A stretch of DNA of 64,000 nucleotides from Erigeron canadensis (taxonomy: Eukaryota > Streptophyta > Magnoliopsida > Asterales > Asteraceae). The notes under the pieces are model-generated. The model saw only the letters and a program-made list of their open reading frames with translations. It did not search any database and was not told the origin of the DNA. Below, piece after piece: positions 41,586-54,357 of this stretch (the first letter of the stretch is position 1; the number at the start of each line of letters is the position of its first letter). A program made the translations under genes and the position numbers. The DNA lies in contig NC_057761.1 of the NCBI RefSeq assembly GCF_010389155.1, forward strand, positions 21,516,501 through 21,580,500. Direction: 5' to 3'.

Positions 41586-43361
41586 CTATATATAATCCAC
41601 TTTTTACGATTTCCCCTTCTCAATTTTCCCTGATCATTGCAAACTTCAAATTGAGAGCGATCACATAAACCTAATTACAGGTATGATTTTACATATCGAT
41701 ATATCATTGTTTTCTTCCTGAATATGATTAATTTATCGATTAATTGGTGATTTACTTGCATGCTATTATCGAAACCCTAATTATAATGTAGTGAATTTCG
41801 ATCGATATAGATATGTCGATTCATGCCTCTAATTTTAATTCGGAATACCCGACCCGGCCCAAACTCAGTTTCTGTCTATCATCCACTTTTTATGATTTCC
41901 CTCTTTTCCACTAACTAATCACAGGCATGCTTCTATACATATATATATATATATATATATATATCTGTGTCTCTATATCATATATATTCATTTGTATGCT
42001 GGTATCGAAACCCTAATTATAATGTAGTAAAATTCGATTGATTTCCGATTTTCTAACAGGAATTAAAACTAAGATTCTTAATTTTATGTTGAATTGTTAT
42101 CTTTAATAGAGTTAGTTACAGAAGTCGGCCTTGTCGTGGTTCCCTTAGTTGCAGCTTTTATCCATAACTTTCAAAAATTACAGTTTCGGTCCAAAAGTTT
42201 TGGTATTGAAACCCTAATTATTTCAGATCTTTGTGAAGATATAAAGAGAAAAAATTGGACGCAATGAAATAAAAAAAAAGAAAAGAGTCTGGTGAAATAA
42301 CCGGCGAGTGAAATCTAGTATGTGCGGTTTTGGCCTGTTGCACCAGTTATTTGTACACCCTTTGAGTTATACATACACTTGCAATAGGATGTTGCTATTA
42401 TTACTTATAGTCTCATGATTCTTAATTTTAAATTACAGTTCTTTATTCGAGCTCTCAAGATGCTGGCCACAGCGGGTAGGGTTCATATGCAAGCCAACAA
42501 TCGCGTGCACAGTAGTGCTGCCTTGCAAACCCATCGTATTTGGCAAACTGCGATTGGATATGACCCTTATGCTCCTAACAAAAAAGATAACAACGATTCT
42601 GTCCAGCTTCAGGCTTCCAATGCAGAACCGGAGGGAGAAACGCTTATGCTTGTTTTCAGGGATTACTTGCACTTGCTCACATTACTGGGCCCAATGCTGA
42701 TGGGGCTCGTGGGTCCTGCATGAAATATGGTTTTGTGGGTCATCTGACATTCCAATGTAGAAACTTTTTGAGCATCAAGGAGGATAAAGATAAGGACCCC
42801 ATAGCTATTCAGGCTGCTGTTAATGCTGGTTTAGAGAAGCTAAAAGGAAATGGAAAGATAACAAATGAGAGTTCAGATGAGAGTGACGAAGAGGAGAGTG
42901 AGAGTTCAGACTCAGATTATGATTCAGAGATCGAGCAGGCGGTTGCTCAGAGGTATGTGAAGAGGCTGAGTAGTAAATCAAAGTCACTGAGAGAAAAGAA
43001 ACATGATGATTCTGATGAAGATGAGTTGGATTATGAGAAAAGAAAAAGGGGTAGGTCGAGAAGTACAACTGATAGTGACGATGAAAGAAGTGTGAGGAAA
43101 AGGAAGAAAGAGAAAAAGAGAAGAAAGAATGACGAGTCATCTGATGAGAACTGGGAACGACACTCACATCGGAGGAAGAGTAGGAAGGAGAAGAGGAGGA
43201 GTCATAGACATTCAGATGATTCAGATAGCTCTGAAGACTCGGTGAGAATGCATAAAAGGAAGAGTAAGAGCAAGAGAAGGTCTGATTCTGATTCAGATGC
43301 CAGCGTGGATTCGCAGGTTGGCAGGGATAAAAGAGCATCTGAGAGGAGGAACAGGAAATAG
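41586..43361 (+). pseudogene. CXIP4-like gene, copy 1
   Basis: A homologue of CAX-interacting protein 4, a nuclear zinc-knuckle protein known in Arabidopsis as an activator of the vacuolar H+/Ca2+ exchanger CAX1. A TATA-like TATATATAA near 41588, a 5' UTR exon with donor CAG-GTATG near 41680, and an acceptor before exon 2. Start ATG at 42460 gives ATAGRVHMQANNRVHSSAAL, QTHRIWQTAIGYDPYAPNKK. A 1-base loss near 42640 shifts the frame. The next frame runs TYACFQGLLALAHITG, CMKYGFVGHLTFQC and then a long Ser/Asp/Arg/Lys-rich tail to TAG at 43361. The zinc knuckle has lost its second Cys (C-x-x-Y for C-x-x-C). One frameshift plus a damaged knuckle make a functional product unlikely. Confidence 0.75.
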
Positions 43362-43675
43362 TCATTATGATCGAGGGGAGTATTCTTGATTTAAAAGGTA
43401 TCTCTCTTGTTCTCATTTTTGAAACTTTTGTTCATATGTTACAGAATTACTCATTTACTTTACTTTGATCTGTACGTGCAATTCTTTGTACCATTTTTCC
43501 GCTATTTGTTTTTTTCTTACCGAATATTTTATCTATATTTTATAATCATGCCATGTGTTACACGATTCTTTGATATTCTCACTCCATTCTCCAAGTTTCC
43601 AAGGCATCAGTTTTTGTTCTTTATAAAATATAAAAACAACTGCTAGAGACCGAAAATATGTACTACTAAAGTATG

Positions 43676-43885
43676 GAAACCGGTTTCTATAGCCCTAAAA
43701 AAAGATTAGAAACCCTATGTAAAAACAATAGAAACCCCTAACGGAAACCGGTTTTCACACGAAGGATTAAATCAGTTTTCTAAAAAGAATGGAAATCAGT
43801 TTTCACAACCCCTTAATTAAAACAGGTTTCTATATCATTAAAACAGGTTTATGTATCCCTTAAAACCGGTTTCCTTTCTATTGTA
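43676..43885. repeat. AAACCGGTTT palindrome cluster
   Basis: GAAACCGGTTTC-like palindromes recur five to six times within 210 bases, with GGAAACCGGTTT at both ends in opposite sense, as in a short inverted-repeat element. The same cluster is in unit 2 (about 47813-48020). Confidence 0.6.
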
Positions 43886-43999
43886 GGCTTTGGATATTTA
43901 ATTGTGCCTTTCAAATTATGGGTCTTGGGCCTACATTAGTACGTTTTCAGGCGCTAGAGGTGGCTCCGCCCTCGGCTTGCGCCCAGGCGCATAGGGTGC

Positions 44000-44455
44000 A
44001 TGCCATAGTTGTCAAAAGCGAAGGCGACCTCAAAGCGCAAAGACCCCAAATAGGTTGAAGGCAAGAGGCGCAAAAAAAGCGCACGCCCAGGAAAAAAAAT
44101 TGCACTAAGTACTTATACATAGTGAAAAATAATAGTAAAAAAAAAATATCAGATTTCAGTTATAAAACCAAATATCATTCAAAAAATAACTTTTCCACCA
44201 AAAATTCAAATTATTAGACTATTATAAACATATATAAAAAAAACATTATTTTTTCTTCCCCCCATTTTATATTTTCACTATCTTCTTTTATCTTCTTAAA
44301 CGACTATGGTCACTCATTAGATCTAGCCACGATTTGGCCGGATCTTGAATGAATCTTGACCCATTTTGACTGTCGTTGACCGTTGTTGACCGCGTTTTTC
44401 ATGGTCAACTTGGGCCTAGGGTTTCAGGCGCCGGAGAGGCTCTCGCCTTTAACAA
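44000..44455. mobile_element. Insertion present only in unit 1
   Basis: Unit 2 runs straight from GTGCACGCC to TCTAACAAAT, while unit 1 has about 450 extra bases. The ends GTTGTCAAAAGCGAAGGCG and the inverse of CTCGCCTTTAACAAC are imperfect inverted repeats. GGCGC motifs are frequent near both ends. Confidence 0.6.
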
Positions 44456-45175
44456 CACTGTCTCTGTCAACTATTTAGGAGATACTAATGTACTTTAAAA
44501 TCAATCAAATGATATCCAGAGTAGTTGGTATTGTAATAGTCAATTCGTATGATGATAGTGTATTCTTACGTATTAAACTACCAATCTCTTAGTCCTTATA
44601 TACTGGCAGAGTTCATTGTTATTGACCAGTTAGTGAACATTAACTGGAAATTGCTTCAGTATGAATGTGTGGAATCACTAGATGTGACAAAATAGGCGGG
44701 TTTGGTAATGGTCAATTTTTTGGTTTTGACCCTCAAAACCATCAATTTTTTGTTTGGTCTAATTGAGTTGGTTTTTGTTGACTAATAACACTTTGGTATG
44801 AAACTTGTTTGAGAAATTTTGTAAGCTAATATCTTTGATACAACTAATATATGAGGATTTGTTCCAAAAGATGAATTTCAGGCAACCTTTTTAAATGTTT
44901 GAATTGTTCGAATCGATGTATCATTTGGGCTTTATATATTTTTCTTATGTAACCTTTTGGTTTTATAAGAGGTTAGCACCAAATACGCCTCGGTGCTACA
45001 TGTCACCTTTTGGTTTTTTAAAAGAATAGTACTATGTATTTTGCTTTGTATCTTCTTGGGCTTTATATAATTTTTCCCTTGTATGCTCCATCACTCAAAT
45101 TTTACCAAAACTAATGCAAAACTCTTGGATCCTTGCACTTTGGTACTTAGAACAATTTGAACTGAAACTCAATTT

Positions 45176-45940
45176 CTATATATAATCCACTTTTTACGAT
45201 TTCCCCTTCTCAATTTTCCCCTGATCATTGCAAACTTCAAATTGAGCGATTACATTAACCTAATTACAGGTATGATTCTATATAACGATATGTGTATGTA
45301 TGTCTCTAACTCTCTATATCATATTTATCTTCCTGAATATGGTTAATTTTATCGATTAATTGGTGATTTATCTGCATGCTATTATTGAAACCCTAATAAT
45401 AATTTAGTGAAATTCGGTCGATATAGATATGTCGATTCATGCCTCTAAGTATAAATCGGAATACCCAACCCTGCCCAAACTCAGTTTCTTTATATCATCC
45501 ACTTTTATGATTTCCCCTTTTCAATGTTTCCACTAACTATTGCAAATCTAAACCCGCGTTCATATAAACCTAATTACAGGCATGCTTCTATACATATATA
45601 TATATATATATATATCCGTGGTGTCTCTATATCATATATATCTTCTTGAATATGGTTTATTTATTGAATAATTGGTGATTCGTTTGTGTGCTGGTATAGA
45701 AACCCTAATTATAATGTAGTATAAGTCGAATGGTTTCTGATTTCCTAACAGGAATTAAAACTAGATTGGAGGCAATGAAATAAAAAAAATGAATCTGGTG
45801 AAATTAAATTGTGTTTGTGTGTGTCGTGCCAGTGATATTCTCATCATTGTTCATATTGTATTTTTTTTGTTTCTCATTTCATCATTTGTGGGAAAGATTT
45901 TCTTGATGTTGTTGAAGATCTTGATTTACTTTTGGATGTG

Positions 45941-45974
<34 letters not shown>

Positions 45975-46356
45975 GAAAGATAATTTGAGACCAACTAAAA
46001 AAAGTCCAAAAAAGGACCATTGATTTTCGTAAGTTACACACCACCATCATGATCTATTACGATATACAAGACTTTTTTGTAAAAACACTAAGACTTTCCA
46101 GCGACAGGCCCACTGAAAAATCATGTGTAAGTTAACTTACACATCAGAAAATCATGTGTAAGTTAAGTTACACATGTGTAAGTACTTACACATGTGTAAC
46201 TTAACTTACACATGATTTTCTGGTGGGCCCGTCGCCGGAAAGTCTTAGTATTTTTACAAAAAAGTCTTGTATATCGTAGTAAATGATGATGGTGTACAAA
46301 AATCAATGGTCCTAGTTGGTCCTAAAATAAGAGGTGGTCTCAAAATATCTCACCCC

Positions 46357-46387
<31 letters not shown>

Positions 46388-47523
46388 TTGCTGGCAGTAT
46401 GTAATTTGTCCAATTGAGATCTAGTATGTGCGGTTTTGGCCTGTTGCACCAGTTTCTTGTACACCCTTTGAGTTATACATACAGTTGCAATAGGATCTTG
46501 CTATTTACCATGCTTGTATAATGTGAATATGATTACTTATAGTCTCCTGGTTCTTATTTTTAAATTGCAGTTCTTTATTCGAGCTCTCAAGATGCCGGCC
46601 ACAGCAGGTAGGGTTCGTATGCCAGCCAACAATCGCGTGCATAGTAGTGCTGCCTTGCAAACCCATCGTATTTGGCAAACTGCGATTGGATGTGATCCTT
46701 ATGCTCCTAACAAAAAAGATAACAAGAAGTTTGTCCAGCTTCAGGATTCCAATGAAGAACCTGAGGGAGAAAACACTTATGCTTGTTTTCAGGGGTTGCT
46801 TGCACTTGCTCGCATTACTGGGTCCAATGCTGATGGGGCTTGTGGGTCATGCATGAAATGTGGTTTTGTGGGTCATCTGCAATTCCAATGTAGAAACTTT
46901 TTGAGCATCAAGGAGGATAAAGATAAGGACCCAAAGCTATTCAGGCTGCTGTTAATGCTGGTTCAGAGAAGCTAAAAGGGAATGGAAAGATAACCAGTGA
47001 GACTTCAGATGAGAGTGACGAAGAGGAGAGTGAGAGTTCAGACTTGGATTATGATTCAGAGATCGAGCAGGCGATTGCTCAGAGGTTTGTGAAGAGGCTG
47101 AGTAGTAAATCAAAGTCACTGAGAGAGAAGAAAGATGACGATTCTGTTGAAGATGAGTTGGATTATGAGATGAGAAAAAGGGGTAGGTCGAGAAGTACAA
47201 CTGATAGTGACAATGAAAGAAGTGTCAGGAAAAGGAGGAAAGAGAAAAAGAGAAGAAAGAATGATGAGTCATCTGATGAGAACTGGGAACGACACTCACA
47301 TGGCAGGAAGAGTAGGAAGGAGAAGAGGAGTCATAAACATTCAGATGATTCAGATAGCTCTGAGCCTCTGAAGACTCTGTGGGAATGCATAAGAGGAAGA
47401 GTAAGAGCAAGAGAAGGTCTGATTCTGATTCAGATGCCAGTGTGGATTTGCGGGTCAGGGATAAAAGAACATCTGAGAGGAGGAATAGGATATGGTCATT
47501 ATGATCGAGGGGAGTACTCTTGA
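45176..47523 (+). pseudogene. CXIP4-like gene, copy 2
   Basis: Same structure as copy 1: TATATATAATCC near 45179, 5' UTR exon, intron (enlarged by the foldback at 45972-46356), acceptor TTGCAG, and ATG at 46592. It reads PATAGRVRMPANNRVHSSAA, CFQGLLALARITGSN and a complete knuckle CMKCGFVGHLQFQC. A 1-base loss near 46930 breaks the frame after DKDKDP; the Ser/Asp-rich part resumes in another frame (DYDSEIEQAIAQRF) and a further indel near 47360 destroys the Lys/Arg/Ser end, running to 47523. The N-terminal half is better kept than in copy 1, and the lesions are at different places, so the copies decayed independently after duplication. Confidence 0.75.
45972..46356. mobile_element. Foldback MITE in a TA tract
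   Basis: GGGGAAAGATAATTTGAGAC at the left is mirrored by GTCTCAAAATATCTCACCCC at the right. Arms stay complementary to the centre, with many TAAGTTAACTTACACATG-type repeats. Flanked by (TA)n on both sides. Absent from unit 1, so it inserted after the duplication. Confidence 0.85.
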
Positions 47524-48879
47524 TTTAAAAGGTATCTCACTTGTTTTCATTTTTGAAACTTTTGTTCCTATGTACAGAATTACTCATTTACTTTACTTTG
47601 ATCTGTACGTGCAATTTTGCACTATTTTGCCGCTACTTGTTTATTTCTTACTGAATATTTTATCCATGTATTATAATCATGCCATGTTTTACACGGTTCT
47701 TTGATATTTTCACTTCATTCTTCAAGTTTCCAAGGCATCTGTTAGCGTTCTTTATAAAATATAAAAAGTTAAAAACTACTAAAGACCGAAAATCTGTACT
47801 ACTAAAGTATGGAAACTGGTTTTTATAGCCCTAATAAAAAGATTAGAGACCCTATTAAAAAACAATAGAAAGTGGAAACTCGGTTTTCACACAAAGGATA
47901 AAATCAGGTTTCTAAAAAGAATGGACACCGGTTTTCAGTTTTCACAACCCCATAATCAAAACAGGTTTCTATATCATTGAAACCGGGTTATATAACTCTT
48001 AAAAACCGGTTTCCTTTCTATTGTTGGGTTTGGATATTTAATTGCGCCTTTCAAATTATGGGCCTTGGGCCTGCGTTTTCAGGCGCTAGAGTTGGCTCCG
48101 CCCTCGGCTTGTGCGCAGGTGCATAGGGTGCACGCCTCTAACAAATATGTAGATACTAATGTACTTTAAAAGCAATCAAATGATATCCAGAGTACTTGGT
48201 TTTTTAATAGTCAACTCGTATAATGATAGTGTATGCTTACGTATTAAACTACCAACCCCTTAGTCCTTAGATACCAGCAGAATTCGTTGTTATTGACCAG
48301 TTAGTGAACATTAACTGGAAATTGCTTCAGTATGAATGTGTGCAATCACAAGATGTGGCAAAACGGGCGGGTTGGGTAATAGTCAATTTTTTGGTTTTGA
48401 CTGTCAAAACCATCAATGTTTTGTTTGGTCAAATTGAGTTGGTTTTGGTTGAACAAAAACACTTTGTATGAAATTTGTTTTAGAAAATTTAGTAAGCTAA
48501 TATCTTTGAAACAGCTAATATCTGAGGATTTGTGCCAAAAGATGTATTTCAGGCAACCTTTTATATGTTTGAATTGTTCGAATCATTTGGGCTTTATATA
48601 TTTTTCCCATGTAACCTTTTGGTTTTTTAAGAGGTTAGCACCAAATACGCCTCGGTACTACATGTCACTTTTTCGTTTTTTAACAGAATAGTACTACATG
48701 TCACCAAATACTATGTGTTTTGCTTTGTATCTCTTTGGGCTTTATATAATTTCTCCCTTGTATGCTTCATCACTCAATTTGATTTTTGACTATGGTTGTG
48801 GTTCTACTTGTTTTCTACATGCTGCAAATTTTTTATCCTGCAATATAGAAGAGTGTTTGACTTTGTTGCTATTTAGTCA

Positions 48880-49045
48880 ATTTCTATGGTATACCAGGGG
48901 TATACCGGTGGTATTTCGTTTTCGGTCCTCCACTAGTATACCGGTATAGATTTTTGTCCAAAATTTCGGTGCCGAGATTCTCGGTGAAATTTACCGAAAT
49001 CGGTCAAATTTCGGTCCATATTTCGGTGGTATACTAGTTTTTCAG
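48880..49045. repeat. GGTATACC / TTTCGGT repeat cluster
   Basis: GGTATACC, TATACCGGTATA and several AATTTCGGT copies in both directions within 165 bases. It resembles the subterminal region of a DNA transposon, but no ends were found. Confidence 0.4.
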
Positions 49046-51150
49046 ATTTTTTTTTAAGGGTGTGGTGTAGGCCAATCCCAAAACTCGCAACACAAGTACC
49101 ATCACTTTTTCTTCTTCATCAAAAATTGAATCCTTGATCACCTACACACTAGTGTATATTATGATATTTTAGAATCTAGACAACATCAAATTCAAGGTAA
49201 AAGGATAAAAAACCCTTTTTTCACTCTTCTTTTCTCATTTTGTGATTTTCATCAAATCAACCATCAAAATGTATGAAAGCTTCGATTTTTTTACGTCCAA
49301 AAGTTTTACGAACACATTATACAACTAATCCCAAAGTTCAATAGGTTTTTGTTAACAAATTCTATAACTTTTATGATTTTTGTAGTAATTAATAAACTTT
49401 CTTTGAAAATGAGTCACACGTTTTAGCTTGCTTTAGAGACTATAAAGTTAAAATTTTGTTTACATGCTAATAGACAACCTAAAAGTACGTACTTAACGAT
49501 TAAAAAAAAACTTAACGATTTCAAAGTTACAATTTTGAGTTAATCATTCGTGTAAGTTTCACACCCAGATGTGAGTTTCAAAACTGGCAAGTCAAACACA
49601 CTGATGGTCAAAATTCGCAGATGGTTAAACTCGTGAACCTGTTTAAACTCACAAAGTCAACTATTTGTCAAACTCGCTTACAAACTTTTGGTGAAACTAA
49701 GTCAAACACTTAATTGTTTTAAAATTAAATGACATTAACTAAATGACATTTCTTAGAACACTAATTAAATGACATTCCTTTGGACACAAAAACCTTATCT
49801 CGGTAAACTTATCTGTGTGTTAAAAACTTAAGTGTTTTCTATTTGCCATATTCATGTATCATACTATCATATGAGCACCATGTGAGTTTCGTAGTTTTTT
49901 TTAGTGTTTTATAGGAATGGAAAGATACTAATTGTCTAAGCGTGTTGGATGTGTAATCTCAATGTTTACATTGACTACTTAGACTTTATCTATATATGAG
50001 GATCTTTATAATGTGTGGAACTTGTTCTCTATATTGTGAATTTGGTGGTTGGTTAACCAACCTTATAAAATATTTATTCCCTACAACTTTTTTTTAAAAA
50101 AACTTCAATTAATTAGAAAAATTGTCCGCACGTAGAGACATCAACGATAGTTTCTACTTTTACAATTGTTTTGAGATGTGTGATTAACTCCAACAATTGT
50201 TATAATTACGGTAATTTCTTGAAATCTGGCGCGCGCGTGCGAGAGAGAGTATGAAAGGACCACGGGAATCATAAATGTGAAGGGATCATTTGTCATGTTC
50301 TTGACTATGCAATGAGTGTGTCAAATGACTATATTGTCATTAGGTAAGATGAGAATGGATGGTCTTGATTTAGCATGTTAAAGATGAACAACTAAGATCG
50401 TGTCTTAACTTAAAAGTTGAAGTTTTAAAATTTTTAGAGAGGTAAAGGAAATGCTTTATATATGTGTGATATATACATGCATTATGAATTTGGCCAAATT
50501 ATTTTTCTTTACAGATCTTCTAAAAAACTATTGAAGCACAAATTGTTTAACTATAAACTTACTAACTCACAACTTTTCTGTTTGACATTTTAATTATTAA
50601 TTTTTTTCAGCTAATCAAGGATATGACAGTAGCATAAGACTCTCATCAAGAGTGGGGCGCTAGTATGTAGGATTTTTTATTTTTTTTACTACTCATTATG
50701 TGATGGTTGATTTCTACTTTTTGAATTCATGATAATTTATTTACCTTTACGATTTTAATGGAATCATTTAGCTATCTCCGTGTAATATTCATACGTCCAC
50801 ATGTTTATCGTTACACCTCGGGTTTATGCCTTAGTTGAGGTGCTACAAAAATGACACCTTCCAAAAAGATCTTTAATTTTATGAAATGAGTAACAATATA
50901 TAGGCCTAATATTCACTACGTCTAAGCATGCCAATTAACTAACCATTTACATATTGATTTTACTCTTTCTTTTTCATCATTATTGTTGGAAGTAGCATTA
51001 TGTCTTCATATTTTTAAGCCCATATAGGTCACAGTGTCACACACGATAAATGTTCTAGCCTAAAAGTTATGAGATTAATAGATTATTATGCAATTTAATT
51101 AATGAATGATTAAATTATTCATAAAAACGCATTTATGAAATAATTCGACA
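49046..51150. other. No gene seen
   Basis: About 2.1 kb of AT-rich DNA with short chance frames only. A short CGCGCGTGCGAGAGAGAG stretch at about 50229 stands out in composition. Confidence 0.5.
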
Positions 51151-51373
51151 TGTGCATATGTTATTTATTTGCAATTACTTTTACACACCAAGTAACAAGT
51201 ATATTTCACTTGAACTCGAAATTTATTTCATCCATAAAAGTGATACCTCCAAACAGAACTATTTACTTGCACAATTGTTGAACATGACCCATGCAGATAA
51301 CGACGTCAGTATGATATTACAACCCTAAAACTGAACATTGTAAGTTATGATATTACAAGCAACGCCATTTCGA

Positions 51374-51634
51374 TCACTCCTCGCCTGCAGCCGTTTGATT
51401 TGTCAACATTTTCCATATAAAACAGAACATTGTAAGATATGACATTACAAATACATTTCCGTCGATTAAATCAGCTCCAATGGAAGGCTTTCCATTGCAA
51501 CCTGAAATTTTTATAACAAACATAATATTCAGAATTTAGAATAGATAGTGAATGATGAAATTTTACAAACCAACACGTATCCATTTTCTAAAAGCTTTTG
51601 GATCAAAGTTTTGCTGCACGTTGTACAATTCAGT
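51374..51634 (-). pseudogene. Exon pair of an unrecognised gene
   Basis: An exon at 51571-51634 (acceptor TTTCAG, donor G-GTTTGT) encodes TELYNVQQ and then RKWIRVG. The next exon starts at 51501 (acceptor TTTCAG) and continues in phase with CNGKPSIGADLIDGN to a TGA at 51374. The unit 2 counterpart (about 56270-56400) encodes LYNVQQKSDLEALRKCVRVG, but its second acceptor lacks AG and a TGA follows at once. The conserved reading across two copies argues for a real former exon. I do not recognise the family. Confidence 0.4.
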
Positions 51635-54136
51635 CTGAAATGTGATAAGGATGGTGACCTTGAATTCAATTGAGAATGGTCTGCACAAAAGGTTGCAAAG
51701 AATGACATACACTTTAGCTGTCAGTCTGTCACCAAGGTACATGGGAGATATTATGAAATGACTGGAGGCAAATAGATATAAAATCCGAGGTGGGCGTACT
51801 TCAAAAGTGACACTTACGAAATCAAAGGGAAACAATTATGATCAACCTTTCCGGCAGTTTATTGAGATCACTTGTGCTTTAAATGAATGGTGCAGTAAGC
51901 TATCTAAAACTATAGTAGAACAATATCGTCTTATTTATCATAGGATATTCTTTTGGGAATTTTGATATGCTTTAGATAACTTTTAACCAGTTTAACCGGT
52001 TCATTCCATTTGGACCATTTACTTATTAGTGCCTTTATTACGGCCACCCTGCCCCATCCTAAAAAGCAAGAGTCAATCATGGCTATTGGTTTTCCCAGTT
52101 TGATAGCTTTGCTGGGTACTAGTGGAACCCTAGGTTTGCCTGCTAGGTCAACAAAGTTAGCTCGAGTGGGTTTTCCTGATTCCATAAGAAGGAAGGAATA
52201 ATGATGTATGTCACACTTAATAACAGTGACTTTATGTTACCCAATGCACAAGTCTATCGTGTCTACACTAAGATACAACATCAATATACTTCTTAAGTTT
52301 TATCGACTCGATAACATCTTTTATCTTTCACTGAAATCTTAATATTAAAATGGTGGCAATTTCGACCCATTAACCTAATGCTCACTATAGCTTTGTTTTT
52401 TATCACTAAATGATCCAATGAGCTGGTCTTAAGATTTGGTTAAGACAAGTCAAATGGGTCAACAAGTGCCTAAAATCACCTAAGGCTCAGTTTGGCTTAG
52501 TTTCTATCTCTAAGAGGTCCAATGGGCTAATCAAAAGATTTAGTTAAATGATCCACTCGGACGCTGATGATTACGCATTAAAAAACATTAAAACAAAACA
52601 AAATACACTGTTACACACACACATATCCGGCATGAAGAACACCATCATGGTGGTAATGGTATGGCATCACATCATGGAGGTGAACCACCGCATCTGATGT
52701 CCTAATAATGGATACTTGAAAAATTCTTAGAACCGCAAAGCTTACTTAAACACCATATCCACCTCTATAACTCTATTCCTAATGGGCACTGCTAGCTGTT
52801 GGTAGAAAACTTTAATAATATACTGATATTATATAGTTTGTATAATCATTAGTATTTAGTAATTAATACACCAATCAGTTATAGAAGAAAGGTTTAAGGA
52901 AAATTTTAAAAAGCTTTTAGGTCGCATGGCCCGTTCCACCTCTAATACTAAACTTTCAATAGAATATGGCACCGAACTCAGGGAGTCAACTACTTAACAC
53001 TGTAAGCTCAAGGCTTATAATATTACTAATTTCACTGAACTTATCAACTTACCCAGCATAACATAAATAGGCACAGACATATTACGGCAGACATCTCCAA
53101 TTACCATCTATGGTACATAAAGTATGAAAGGTTTATTAAGAAAAAGGTGTGCCTGAGTAGTTTGAACTGTAACCATAATCAACTTTAAACGGAGGAAGTG
53201 AATTTCAATGGAGTAGATAGGAGCTGCAAATGCTTCAACTGTTAGCTCTTCCACTAAAGGATCTGATAGAAGGCACTGACTACAAATTCTACTGGATACC
53301 TTAAAGCCACCTATGCAAGTTAAAATGTGTCAGGTATAACAACATCATAATCAACTTAACAATAAAATTAGTAAATTACAATTGCAATAGATAAGTGCCT
53401 TATTTACACCCAGTTAACTTACTCTCTATAATAAATAAGTTTAATCGCCAAGAGTAAATAATAGTGTATGTCCTTTCTCCAATGACTGGACCGTTATGCT
53501 CTATAAGTACCTTTAACCACAAGTTTCTCTTACATTTTACGAGGATGGCCCAAACTGATTTTTAGTGGTACATCACAAAATGTAACCCTCAATTACAAAA
53601 AGTAAATACATAATAAGTTCAAATGTAGCATGTAACGGTCATCCATCATTTACTGTTAATATGTCTCCTCTTTTTAGACATTTCAGTAGGACCTGGGACA
53701 AGTAGTAATCATGAAAAGACCTGATCTCAATTCAGGAAGCAATGCGTGCCTTTGTGTAACCCAAACAAAGGAAATAAAATAGAAACTAACTAAACAGACG
53801 GAGCAAGTCATATGGGTTGATAGTCACCATATTGCATTATTCACATATAATCAACCTCCAACCTCCTAATTCTACTTATGCAAACATTATTACTGCTATA
53901 GCTTTTAAAACCATGGCTATTTATAATAATTAATACATTCAATCTAGTCAACCCAACCTGGCCCCTAGTGGTTCAGTAAATAAAAAAATCCCTCTTTGAC
54001 GCCAATCTTGAATAGAATATTAGCCGTTCTGAAATGAACTCCTTTTGACACATTACACAACCGTCTGGACCCGGCCATTATCCCACCTCTAGAAGAAACA
54101 GAAAACATTAAGCAAGAAGTGCAGAACAAAACTCAC

Positions 54137-54357
54137 CTTCTCGATACGAACTTAATGCCCTCTTTTCTGCTTGGTCATGTGAGAGATGATAGAAATTTTG
54201 ATCTTATACGGTTTATGAGGAATGTATAATATACGACAACTGAATTGACCCACCACGTCATTAACATTGCGGGAATGTTTATCATTGCGTCCACCGATAA
54301 TAGGCCAAGGAACACGGAGAGCCATAAACACAGAACTTTTCCCACTCCCATTTGGAC
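54137..54357 (-). pseudogene. ABCD-type (peroxisomal) ABC transporter exon
   Basis: Minus-strand exon with donor GAAG-GTGAGT (54137). It reads GPNGSGKSSVFMALRVPWPI (Walker A G-P-N-G-S-G-K-S-S and the following R-x-x-W-P block), then YIPHKPYKIKI (YVPQRPY-like) and, after a 1-base shift, AEKRALSSYREG. This order is that of the nucleotide-binding domain of plant ABCD transporters, which import fatty acyl compounds into peroxisomes. Q-loop residues are eroded (YIPHKPY). No Walker B or signature exon is nearby. It is missing from unit 2. Confidence 0.55.

Larger units (their letters stand above)
41575..45105 (+). repeat. Tandem duplication, unit 1 (CXIP4-like region)
   Basis: Matches 45165-48775 from AAACTCAATTTCTATATATA to CATCACTCAA. 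It includes promoter, 5' UTR, intron, coding exon and 3' flank. Unit 1 alone has the insert at about 44000-44455; unit 2 alone has the foldback at 45972-46356. A spacer of about 60 bases separates the units. Confidence 0.9.
45165..48775 (+). repeat. Tandem duplication, unit 2
   Basis: See unit 1. Collinear with it apart from the two insertions and small indels. Confidence 0.9.

Noticed and set aside
42820..43416. 198-codon minus-strand frame rich in Ser, His and Phe
   Set aside because: Antisense shadow of the Ser/Asp/Arg-rich CXIP4-like coding part.
51931..52201. Frames of 63 and 84 codons on opposite strands
   Set aside because: The unit 2 counterpart is broken in both frames; this looks like an old repeat, not a gene.
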